From assembly GCF_900172365.1 (NCBI RefSeq), contig NZ_FWFJ01000001.1, forward strand, positions 180,898-244,897: 64,000 bases of DNA. The letters are read 5' to 3'. Source of the stretch: Roseovarius gaetbuli. Its GTDB lineage: Bacteria; Pseudomonadota; Alphaproteobacteria; Rhodobacterales; Rhodobacteraceae. Positions 46,684 through 54,551 of the stretch are shown here, piece after piece; the first letter of the stretch is position 1, and every line of letters starts with the position of its first letter. The position numbers and the translations under genes were made by a program. Under the pieces are notes generated by a model. It worked only from the letters and a program-made list of their open reading frames with translations. It did no database searches and had not been told where the DNA came from.

Positions 46684-47807
46684 GAGCGTGCCTCCAATCC
46701 CAAAAGCGGTCGAAGCTTGATGCCGACCCACGATCCGGCGAAAGCGGCGACAAACCAGACCCAGCCATGCGCCGAGCCGGTGCCGATGCCGCTAAAGAAC
46801 GCGCCGATATTGCAGCCAAAGGCGAGCCGCGAGGAATAGCCAAGGAACAGCCCCGCGATGATCACCGCAACCCAGGCCCGCGCCGGGTAAACCCCGATCG
46901 GCGAGCCAAGCCCCGCGCGCCACCAGGCCACAAGGGCCGCGCCAAAGATCAGCCCGAAATCGGTGAGCGATGTGACGTCGGTCAGCACGCTTGATACCAC
47001 CCTCTCGGCATTGCCCGGTGCCGACCAGAACGGCGATCCAGAGAGATCGGCGCCCAAGGCAACCGCGCCTTTGGCCACCCAGAGGCCAAGGCCATAGACC
47101 ACGCCCCAGGGCTGACCCGCGACCGCGAGGTGCAATATCGCCAGTGCCGCCAATGCCGCCAGCGCCAGCCAATAGCGGCGCGGGATGCGCCAGCTGTCCT
47201 TGGCGCCAAGCCAAATCGCGACCAGAGCTATCGCCGCCAGCCCGGCCAGCGTGATCGCAAGGCCGCTTGTGCCGCCGAGCGCGACCACCGGCAGGCTTCC
47301 AAGCGATGTCCACCATGTCAGGTGATAGGCGCCGCCAAAGCTTCCGATGGCGAAAAACGGCAGGGCAAGCGCCGCCACCGCATTGCCGCTTCCGGCATTC
47401 ACAAGCGTGCCCGAGCCACAGCCCATGACGATCTGCATCGAGGCGCCAAACACAAAGGCCCCGCCGATCATGGCAAGGCCGATCGGCGCATGCGCGCCTT
47501 TGATCTCGGCGCCGTTGTTGGCGATCATCGGAAAGGCAAACATCGCCACGATGGCGATACAGATCAGCTGTGCCAGAAGACCCGAAGCATCGCGATGCAG
47601 GATCATCCGCCGCCATGGCCCGGTAAAGCCAAAGCGGAACCCTTCAAGCGCGAGGCCAAAGCCCATTCCGATGGCCAGAAGCGCGCCGTACCGAGGCCCC
47701 GCCGCCATGGCGAGGCCTAGGATCAGGATCGCCACGCCCGCCAACACAAGGCTGCGCGACATGAAACCAGGGGGCGATGGCGGCAGCGTTGTGGTGGTTG
47801 TGGACAT
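46680..47807 (-). CDS. YeeE/YedE family sulfur (thiosulfate-type) transporter
   Basis: 375-residue integral membrane protein with about ten helices. It carries the duplicated YeeE/YedE (DUF395) motifs with conserved cysteines: MGCGSGTLVNAGSGN in the first half and LAFGCNIGAFFSGIGTG in the second. Characterised YeeE/TsuA passes thiosulfate through a chain of such cysteines. Its gene starts 7 bases after a periplasmic sulfurtransferase, which fits import or trafficking of a sulfane-sulfur compound. The exact substrate is not shown. Confidence 0.88.
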   Translation of the reverse strand: MSTTTTTLPPSPPGFMSRSLVLAGVAILILGLAMAAGPRYGALLAIGMGFGLALEGFRFGFTGPWRRMILHRDASGLLAQLICIAIVAMFAFPMIANNGAEIKGAHAPIGLAMIGGAFVFGASMQIVMGCGSGTLVNAGSGNAVAALALPFFAIGSFGGAYHLTWWTSLGSLPVVALGGTSGLAITLAGLAAIALVAIWLGAKDSWRIPRRYWLALAALAALAILHLAVAGQPWGVVYGLGLWVAKGAVALGADLSGSPFWSAPGNAERVVSSVLTDVTSLTDFGLIFGAALVAWWRAGLGSPIGVYPARAWVAVIIAGLFLGYSSRLAFGCNIGAFFSGIGTGSAHGWVWFVAAFAGSWVGIKLRPLLGLEARS

Positions 47808-47814
47808 GTTGACC

Positions 47815-48756
47815 TCAGTATTTACCGGTGATCTTGTTCAGCATGTTCTGGAAGAGCCCCGGAACATTGGCCATTTCATAGCCGCTTTGCGACCAGCCCA
47901 CCATGGATTCGGGATAAAGTTTCACCCCGTCGATGCCGACAACCTCGCTGAGGGCAAACCAGTTGGTCGCGGCCCAATGGCCGGTGTTGCAGAACGACAC
48001 CAGCTTGTCGCCCTGCTCAAAGCCGTTTTCCGCCGCCAGCTTGCGGATCAGATCGGGCTTGATCAGGGTCGGGTCGTCCGAGCCGAACCAGCGGTCATGG
48101 GTGAAATACTTCGATTGCGGCAGGGTGCCCGGTTTGGCGGCCGCGGCGTGCTTGGTCTCGCCTTTCCAAAAGCTTTCGGGGCGCGCATCGACAAGTTCAG
48201 CCGAGGTTTTGCCATCGACAATATCCTTGATCTCGTCGCGGGTGGCGAGCCATTCATGCGAATAATTCACCGTGATATCGCTTGGGCTCACAGCCTCCGG
48301 CGCGCCTTTCTGGACCCGCAGACCGGCCTTGAGCCAGCCATTCATGCCGCCGTTCAGGATCGCAAGATCGCTGACGCCGCTTGATTTCAAGGTCCAGTAG
48401 ACCCGCGCAGCCGCGCCAAAATCGGTCTGGTCGCGGCCCTGATGCACCACGACGACGGGACGGTCGGTGGTGATGCCAAGCCCGCGCAGCACTTCGGTCA
48501 TCTTGTCTTGCGGCACAAGCGAGCCGGGGTTGTCGCTCGGGCCACGGAACTGCCCGTAAGAGGCCGAGACCGCCCCCGGAATATGGCCCTCCTCGAAGGC
48601 CCCACCGCGGATATCAAGCACGACAGGGTTCTGATCGGCAATCGCCGCGTCAAGCGAGGCAGGGTCGATCAGCGGGCCAAGACCGGCGGCCTGTGTGGCC
48701 ATGGGAAGAACCGCCACGGCGGCGGCAAGGCAGGCATTTTTGAACGTATGGAACAT
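47815..48756 (-). CDS. periplasmic sulfurtransferase (tandem rhodanese)
   Basis: 313-residue exported rhodanese. The signal peptide ends near residue 24 (VLPMATQAAG). Two rhodanese domains follow: the first (about 30-150) lacks a catalytic cysteine (HQGRDQTDFG), and the second (about 165-295) has it, C256 in SFCNTGHWAATN. Thiosulfate or another sulfane donor is the likely substrate. First gene of the operon with the YedE-type transporter and a small membrane protein. A TCACCTTATGGTGA palindrome lies 75 bases upstream. Confidence 0.9.
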   Translation of the reverse strand: MFHTFKNACLAAAVAVLPMATQAAGLGPLIDPASLDAAIADQNPVVLDIRGGAFEEGHIPGAVSASYGQFRGPSDNPGSLVPQDKMTEVLRGLGITTDRPVVVVHQGRDQTDFGAAARVYWTLKSSGVSDLAILNGGMNGWLKAGLRVQKGAPEAVSPSDITVNYSHEWLATRDEIKDIVDGKTSAELVDARPESFWKGETKHAAAAKPGTLPQSKYFTHDRWFGSDDPTLIKPDLIRKLAAENGFEQGDKLVSFCNTGHWAATNWFALSEVVGIDGVKLYPESMVGWSQSGYEMANVPGLFQNMLNKITGKY

Positions 48757-49015
48757 GGTAAATCCCCTTGTTTATCTGCCGCAGAACCTACGCCTGTGAC
48801 AGGGTAACAACAAGGTGGCGCGCATGCATTTCACCTTATGGTGAGCTTAAAAGAACCGCGCTCGCCATGCGCTGCGCCTCCCGGCACAGACAGACCTTTG
48901 CGCTGCCCTTATGGCGAATATTAGTCCACTCAGAGCCACGCAGTGGAACATTCTCCCGACAGGCCGCGAAAATTCCGCCTCTCGAGGAAAATTCTCCGGT
49001 GGGCGGGCGCAGGAT
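48757..49015. promoter_or_regulatory. upstream region of the sulfurtransferase operon
   Basis: 259 bases without a gene. A 14-bp perfect dyad TCACC-TTAT-GGTGA (48831-48844) may be an operator. A direct repeat GAAAATTC occurs twice around 48968-48994. No SqrR/BigR-type site was recognised and no clear sigma-70 promoter stands out. Confidence 0.35.
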
Positions 49016-49813
49016 TTACCCGGCGCGAAGCGCCAGAAACTCAAGCATCGGCGCGGTGAACTGTTCGGGGCGCTCGATCAGGCCAAGATGCTTGAGCCCC
49101 GGCACGATGATGGTCTCTGCGCCGCTGATTTCACTGGCGATAGTGCGGGCCATGGCGGGTGTGCTGCCTGTATCAAGCTCTGAGGTCATGACCAGTGTCG
49201 GGTGGCTGATCGCCACTTTAGGGCGGATCAATTCGCTCACGCCTTCCGCCAAAACCCGGCGATGCAGGGCATAATTGGCTGGATCATTGGCCAGCACGAC
49301 GCGCCTGATATCGGCCACCGCGTCGGGATGATCGCGGTGAAAATCGGCGGTGAACCACCGCGCAAGCGCCGCGTCAATCGTCGCCTCCGGCCCGCCCGCG
49401 CCGGCATCGCGCGCGGCGGCCTCGACCTGTTGCTGCAAGGCAAGCCCGCGTTCATGCGGTGAATTGAGCACCACCAGCGCCGACACCCGCGCCGCGTGAT
49501 CCATCGCACAGCGCCGGTTGATCATGCCGCCAAGCGAAAAGCCGACAAGCGCCGCCTGCCCTATCCCAAGCTCATCCATCAACGCGATAAGCTGTTCGGA
49601 AAGCACCGTCAGGTCAGAGCCATCGGCGGGCAAGGCCGATTGACCATGCCCGCAAAGATCGTAGGACAGCACGCGAAACCGTTGCGCCAGAACCGGGGCA
49701 ATGTCCCCCCAGGTGCTCTGCCGCGTCAGGCCAAGCCCGTGGATCAGCGCCACAACCGGCGCGCCCTCGGGGCCGCTCAGATCAAACGCCGTGCCGCCCA
49801 CCGAAACGGCCAT
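49016..49813 (-). CDS. alpha/beta hydrolase of the flavin-monooxygenase operon
   Basis: 265-residue alpha/beta-hydrolase. The oxyanion stretch is HGLGLTRQST, the nucleophile elbow GFSLGG, and the C-terminal histidine KHLGL; the acid is in SELDTG. The overall look is that of enol-lactonase/MhpC-like hydrolases that act after ring cleavage. It begins directly at the end of the DUF1185 gene (no gap) and is last in a five-gene operon, so it probably hydrolyses an intermediate produced by the monooxygenase and aldehyde dehydrogenase. Confidence 0.87.
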   Translation of the reverse strand: MAVSVGGTAFDLSGPEGAPVVALIHGLGLTRQSTWGDIAPVLAQRFRVLSYDLCGHGQSALPADGSDLTVLSEQLIALMDELGIGQAALVGFSLGGMINRRCAMDHAARVSALVVLNSPHERGLALQQQVEAAARDAGAGGPEATIDAALARWFTADFHRDHPDAVADIRRVVLANDPANYALHRRVLAEGVSELIRPKVAISHPTLVMTSELDTGSTPAMARTIASEISGAETIIVPGLKHLGLIERPEQFTAPMLEFLALRAG

Positions 49814-50410
49814 TCAGACCCCCGCCGGGTTATCAAGATCATGGCCCATTTCGCGCAGATCGGCGTAGCGGTCGCCAATCCGGTGGTTGGGATGCCCGCC
49901 CACCGAGGCGCCAAGCGCCATGACGATCTCGTCATCGGCGGGGGCGTCGGGCACGATGGTGTGGATCGTCTGGTAATGCGAGCGCCGCCCGGCGTCGTCC
50001 TTGTCCATCAGCGGGATCATGAGCGAGGTGCCCGCCGCACCGCGCGTGTTGGTGAAGGCCAGATAGGTCTTGGCCTTGACCGCATCGCGGAACTTGTTGC
50101 CAAACCACAGCGTATGGGTCAGCCCCTGCGCGTGCTCGATCTCGCCGCCCATGCCGACGATTGACGCCTTGCCATAGCCCTCAAGCCTGTCGCCGGTCAC
50201 CTCAAGGATCATATCGGTCAGAAGCTGGCCAAGCACCGGCCCGGCGGCCCGGATTTCGGGGCCCAAGTCCTCGACATGGCCGCGCCCGAACCACGGGTTG
50301 CGGATGATGGCGAGAGCCGAGACAAGTTTGGTGGGTTCCGCCACCTCCTTGAAGCCTTCCTTAAACGTTGTTTGCACCAGCGTCAGGGTGCGTCTGATCT
50401 CAACCGGCAT
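49814..50410 (-). CDS. amino acid synthesis family protein (DUF1185/AA_synth)
   Basis: 198-residue protein of the family named amino acid synthesis (PF06684). Recognisable stretches are NPWFGRGHVEDLGPEI, GKASIVGMGGEIEHAQG and MALGASVGGHPNHRIGDRYAD. The biochemical activity of the family is not established to my knowledge. Its frequent company with luciferase-like monooxygenases suggests a catabolic enzyme. It overlaps the monooxygenase gene by 11 bases. Confidence 0.83.
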   Translation of the reverse strand: MPVEIRRTLTLVQTTFKEGFKEVAEPTKLVSALAIIRNPWFGRGHVEDLGPEIRAAGPVLGQLLTDMILEVTGDRLEGYGKASIVGMGGEIEHAQGLTHTLWFGNKFRDAVKAKTYLAFTNTRGAAGTSLMIPLMDKDDAGRRSHYQTIHTIVPDAPADDEIVMALGASVGGHPNHRIGDRYADLREMGHDLDNPAGV

Positions 50411-51458
50411 GGGCCAGCTCCTTTTGTGCGAAGGCGGGCATCACCTTGTCGATGAACAGTTGAAGCGAGCGTTTCTGCTGATCCATATCCATGCCCATCG
50501 AGGCGTAATAGATAAAGGCATCAACGCCAAGCTTTTGATATTTAGCAAGCTTTTCTACCACCACCTCGGGCGAGCCAAACATGAGGTTTTCTTCAAGCAT
50601 CTCGGGATCAACCCGCGCGTTGCCCTCCATCTCTTCCAAAGGCACCGGGTCGGGAAAGCCGTTCACGACCTCGCCGCGCTTCATCATCAGGTTGCCGAAT
50701 TGCCCGAGTACCCGGCGCAGGGAGGACATCGCGCCGCTGCGGTCCTCTTCGGTGTCATAGACCGCGGTGTGGCGCATCAATGCCCACCGCCCGTCATAGC
50801 GCCCGCCATTCTTGGCAATCGCATCATCAAGACGCGCGCGATACGCTTCGGCCTCGGAAAACGGCATGGTCAGCGGCCAGCTCATGATGTCACAGCCATG
50901 CTCGACCGCGTAATCAAAGGTGATCGGCGCGCGCGCCGCGACCCAGATCGGCACCTCGTCCTGTACCGGCTTGGGACAGGATGTGGCGGTGGGAAACTGC
51001 CAATAAGTGCCCTCATGCGCGTAATCCCCGGCCCAGAGCTTTTGCACCACCGGCAGGGATTCCTGCATGTATTGCCAGCTGTCGCGCTGATCAAGGCCGG
51101 GCATCATGCGGTCAAACTCGCGCTGATAAGCGCCGGAACCGATGCCAAACTCAAGCCGCCCGTCGCTCAGCAGATCAAGCATCGCCGCCTCGCCGGCAAG
51201 CTTGATCGGGTGCCAATAGGCGGCATTCGCCACGCCCACGCCAAGGCGGATCGTCTTGGTATGCTCGCCCCACCACGTCAGGATCTGAAACGGGTTCGGC
51301 GCGATGGTCATCTCAAGCGCGTGATGCTCGGCCGCCCAGGCGATTTCAAACCCGGCGGCCTCGGCCATTTGCACCATTTCAAGCGTGTGATCGCGCACCG
51401 CCTTCATGTCGAGCGAGGCATCGAGCCGCTCAAGGTTGATTGCCAGATGAAATTTCAT
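50400..51458 (-). CDS. luciferase-like (LLM class) flavin-dependent monooxygenase
   Basis: 352-residue bacterial-luciferase-family oxygenase. Beginning MKFHLAINLERLD, it shows the typical AEAAGFEIAWAAEHHAL and LDLLSDGRLEFGIGSGAYQREFD segments of the TIM-barrel FMN enzyme. Such enzymes use reduced FMN from a separate reductase, here encoded two genes upstream. AAGGACA precedes ATG 51458. By context it should attack the primary substrate of the operon, possibly an aromatic N-heterocycle. Confidence 0.9.
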   Translation of the reverse strand: MKFHLAINLERLDASLDMKAVRDHTLEMVQMAEAAGFEIAWAAEHHALEMTIAPNPFQILTWWGEHTKTIRLGVGVANAAYWHPIKLAGEAAMLDLLSDGRLEFGIGSGAYQREFDRMMPGLDQRDSWQYMQESLPVVQKLWAGDYAHEGTYWQFPTATSCPKPVQDEVPIWVAARAPITFDYAVEHGCDIMSWPLTMPFSEAEAYRARLDDAIAKNGGRYDGRWALMRHTAVYDTEEDRSGAMSSLRRVLGQFGNLMMKRGEVVNGFPDPVPLEEMEGNARVDPEMLEENLMFGSPEVVVEKLAKYQKLGVDAFIYYASMGMDMDQQKRSLQLFIDKVMPAFAQKELAHAG

Positions 51459-51472
51459 TGTCTTGTCCTTTT

Positions 51473-52945
51473 TCAACGCATCTGAAACGGGTTGGCGATT
51501 GGCGCGTCTGACATGTTCATCCAGACGGTTTTGGGCCGGGTATAGTCATAGACCGCCTGAAAGCCGCTTTCGCGCCCATAGCCAGAGCCCTTGGTGCCGC
51601 CGAATTCGGCCACCGGGGAAATCGCGCGATAGGTGTTGACCCAGACGATCCCGGCGCGCACCGCGCGGCTCATCCGCAAGGACCGCGCGCCATCGCGGGT
51701 GAATATCCCCGCCGCAAGCCCGTGTTCGCTTGCATTGGCAAGGGCGAGCGCCTCGGCCTCGGTGGAAAAGCGCAGCACGCAGAGAACCGGACCGAAAAGC
51801 TCGGTATCGACGATTTTAAGATCGGCATTCGGGCACTCGATAATCGTCGGCTCAAAGAACAGCGGCCCCGCCGTCGCGCGCTTGCCGCCACAAAGGATCG
51901 TGCCGCCCTCGGCCACGGCCCTCGCCAACTCGCGCTCGATGGTCTCGATCTGACCTATGGTGCAAAGCGGACCCATCTGGGTTGCCTCCGCCATCGGATC
52001 GCCAATCACGATATTGCGCGCAATGGCGGTGAGGCGGGCAAGGAATTCGTCCGCCACATCCTCGTGTACGATAAGGCGCGAGCCCGCGACGCAGCTTTGC
52101 CCCGAGGCGCCAAAAATCCCCGCGACCGAGCCGTTGACCGCGCTTTCAAGATCGGCGTCCTCAAAGACGATGAAGGGCGATTTTCCGCCCAGCTCAAGGC
52201 TCACTTGCGCGAAATTCTGCGTCGAGTTCATCAACACGTGGCGCGCCGCACCCGGCCCGCCGGTAAAGCTGATGCGCGCCACAAGCGGATGACTGGTCAG
52301 AGCCTTGCCGCAGGGGTCGCCGTGCCCGCTGATGATATTGACAACCCCGTCGGGAAAGCCCGCCTCAGCCAGCAGTTCGCCAAACTCAAGGATCGCGGCG
52401 GGGGCGTGTTCGCTGGTTTTCAACACCACCGTGTTGCCCGCCGCAAGCGCCGGGCCGATCTTGACGGCGGTCAGGAAAAGCTGACTGTTCCAGGGTACGA
52501 CGGCGGCCACCACGCCAAGTGGTTCGCGGTTGGTAAAGACGAACATGTCGGGCTTGTCGATCGGCAGGGTCTCGCCGCTGATCTTGTCGGCGGCCCCGGC
52601 GTAAAAGTGGAAAAACTCGCTGATATATTTCGCCTGCCAGCGGGTTTCCTTGAACATCTTGCCGGAATCGCGGGTCTCTGTCTCACCCAACCCCTCGGAG
52701 CGCTCGGCCAGCAGATCGCCCAAACGGCGCAGGCATTGGCCGCGCGCACTTGGCGTCATGCTCGCCCAAGGCCCCTCGTAACAGGCGCGATGCGCGGCGC
52801 GCACGGCGCGATCGACATCCTCTGCCGTGGCCTCGGGGGCGGTGGCCCAGACCGCGCCGGTGGCCGGGTTGAACGTGTCAAACGTGCCCCCGTCCGAGGC
52901 CGCAACCCAGGCCCCGTCGATCAGCATCTTATAGGTTTTAGTCAT
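51473..52945 (-). CDS. NAD(P)-dependent aldehyde dehydrogenase
   Basis: 490-residue aldehyde dehydrogenase. Catalytic cysteine in GASGQSCVAGSR, general-base glutamate in LELGGKSP, substrate/cofactor residues in VVPWNSQLF and FTGGPGAARHV. ATG 52945 has a purine-rich GGGGGCAGGG ahead of it; the longer upstream frame overlaps the reductase gene. It lies between the flavin reductase and the monooxygenase, so it likely oxidises a ring-cleavage aldehyde. Confidence 0.92.
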   Translation of the reverse strand: MTKTYKMLIDGAWVAASDGGTFDTFNPATGAVWATAPEATAEDVDRAVRAAHRACYEGPWASMTPSARGQCLRRLGDLLAERSEGLGETETRDSGKMFKETRWQAKYISEFFHFYAGAADKISGETLPIDKPDMFVFTNREPLGVVAAVVPWNSQLFLTAVKIGPALAAGNTVVLKTSEHAPAAILEFGELLAEAGFPDGVVNIISGHGDPCGKALTSHPLVARISFTGGPGAARHVLMNSTQNFAQVSLELGGKSPFIVFEDADLESAVNGSVAGIFGASGQSCVAGSRLIVHEDVADEFLARLTAIARNIVIGDPMAEATQMGPLCTIGQIETIERELARAVAEGGTILCGGKRATAGPLFFEPTIIECPNADLKIVDTELFGPVLCVLRFSTEAEALALANASEHGLAAGIFTRDGARSLRMSRAVRAGIVWVNTYRAISPVAEFGGTKGSGYGRESGFQAVYDYTRPKTVWMNMSDAPIANPFQMR

Positions 52946-52961
52946 CGCCCTGCCCCCTTTT

Positions 52962-53492
52962 TTATTCCGCCGCGATCTGATGCGCGGCCCCGGTCGGCAC
53001 GACCCTGTGATAGCCGCCTTCGCGCCAGGCCAGCGGTGGTGCCTCGCCATCCAGAACGTCATGCACCGTGCCAATCACGATCAGGTGGCTACCCGAGGTC
53101 ACGCATTGCGCGACCTCACAGAAAAAACCGGTCGCCCCGTCAATCAGCGGCGCGCTCCCCGGCACGCCAAAGGTATTCACCCCGGAAAAGCGATCCGCGA
53201 TCTGCGCGTCGTGACGCCCGGCAAAGCGGTCGGCAATCTCACGCCCGTCTTCGGGCAGAACATTGACGCAAAAGCGACCGTTTTCCCGCACGGCCCCGGC
53301 AATCCGGCTTGACGCATTCAGACAGATCAGAACCGAGGGCGGATCGGCCGAGACCGAGGAAAACGCGCTGACCGTGGCGCCAAGGCGCCCTGCGGACCCG
53401 TCGGTCGTGACCACCGTCACCGAGGCCGCAACCCGGCGCATCGCGCCAACAAAGCGGTCGCGCTCTACAAGTGGTCTGGTTTCTTGCAACAT
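52962..53492 (-). CDS. flavin reductase family protein
   Basis: 176-residue NAD(P)H:flavin oxidoreductase of the HpaC/ActVB type: RRVAASVTVVTTDG, LGATVSAFSSVSADPPSVLICLN (split over two strands) and NGRFCVNVLPED. It should supply reduced FMN to the luciferase-like oxygenase in the same operon. First gene of the operon, divergent from the LysR gene; a CAATTC-N8-GAATTG site lies in the 125-base gap. Confidence 0.92.
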   Translation of the reverse strand: MLQETRPLVERDRFVGAMRRVAASVTVVTTDGSAGRLGATVSAFSSVSADPPSVLICLNASSRIAGAVRENGRFCVNVLPEDGREIADRFAGRHDAQIADRFSGVNTFGVPGSAPLIDGATGFFCEVAQCVTSGSHLIVIGTVHDVLDGEAPPLAWREGGYHRVVPTGAAHQIAAE

Positions 53493-53554
53493 CGCGTTTC
53501 CTTTCGAAAATTGAATGCCTTGGTAAAGGTTGATCCCAGACTGGCATATTATTT

Positions 53555-53574
53555 CAATTCTTGATAACGAATTG
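53555..53574. promoter_or_regulatory. inverted repeat, candidate LysR operator
   Basis: CAATTC (53555-53560), 8 bases, GAATTG (53569-53574) in the AT-rich gap between the divergent flavin reductase and LysR genes. Further AATTGAAT/TTCGAATTGA sequences flank it. Size and position fit a LysR-type recognition site for both promoters. Confidence 0.55.
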
Positions 53575-53617
53575 TTTTGCTGAATATGTGCAATAAATTC
53601 GAATTGAGAGCGCCGTT

Positions 53618-54514
53618 ATGAACCTGACCGCCCTGCAAACCTTTCTGGCGATTGTCGATACCGGCAACCTCATGCGCGCCTCGCAAAAGCTTCATGTGAC
53701 GCAATCCACCGTCACCGCGCGCCTCAAGACGCTTGAGGATGAGCTTGGTCAACAACTTCTGAACCGTCAGAAATCGGGCACGACCCTGACGCCTGCGGGC
53801 ACCAAGCTTTTGCGATATGCGCGTGTTATCAACGGCCTATGGCGGCAAGCGCGCTATGAAACGGGCCTGCCTGCGGGGCTGAGTTCGGTTTGTACGTTTG
53901 GCTGTGACCGCGAGCTGTGGCACGGGCCGGGGCGCGCATTTTTTGACGGGGTTGTCTCGGGGCACCCGGAAATGGCGGTCTCGGTGCATCAGGGCAATGC
54001 GCGCGACCTTGAAGAATGGCTTGCCTCGGGGATGGTCGATGTGATTCTGACCTATGAGACCGTGACCCACGGCGCGCAGACCGTGCACCCGCTGCCCGTT
54101 GAAGAGCTTGTGCTTTATTCCGACCGCGCCGAGACGCCGATCAAGGCCGATCCGTTTTACGTCTTTGTGGATCACGGCGAAGACTATCGGCGCAGCCATG
54201 GTGAGAGCTATCATGATGCCGGCATCGCGCGGATCAGCTTTGACAGCTCGTGGTGGGCGCTTCAGTTTCTGCTTGACCGGGGCGGTTCCGCCTATTTGCC
54301 GCGCGCCTTGGCGGCGGCGCATGTCGAGAACGGGCAATTGCACGAGCTGACCGAGGCCCCGGTCTATACCCGTAAGAAATACCTGATCGTCAATGACACG
54401 GCGGCACAGAACTGGGACTGGTTCACGCCCTTGGTGGCCCGGCTTTGGGAAAATGACGCGGCCTTGGCGGCGCACAGGCATTTTTCGCTTTCGCCGGTAA
54501 ATCCGAGTTTGTAA
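53618..54514 (+). CDS. LysR family regulator of the flavin-monooxygenase operon
   Basis: 298-residue LysR protein. The HTH is MNLTALQTFLAIVDTGNLMRASQ followed by KLHVTQSTVTARLKTLEDEL; the rest is the periplasmic-binding-like effector domain. Divergent transcription from the flavin reductase operon with a dyad between them indicates that it regulates that operon and probably itself. The GMC oxidoreductase follows 37 bases downstream and may be co-transcribed with it. Confidence 0.88.
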   Translation: MNLTALQTFLAIVDTGNLMRASQKLHVTQSTVTARLKTLEDELGQQLLNRQKSGTTLTPAGTKLLRYARVINGLWRQARYETGLPAGLSSVCTFGCDRELWHGPGRAFFDGVVSGHPEMAVSVHQGNARDLEEWLASGMVDVILTYETVTHGAQTVHPLPVEELVLYSDRAETPIKADPFYVFVDHGEDYRRSHGESYHDAGIARISFDSSWWALQFLLDRGGSAYLPRALAAAHVENGQLHELTEAPVYTRKKYLIVNDTAAQNWDWFTPLVARLWENDAALAAHRHFSLSPVNPSL

Positions 54515-54551
54515 CGCTTGTACCGTGACACCCTCAGATTGGCGGGCGGCA

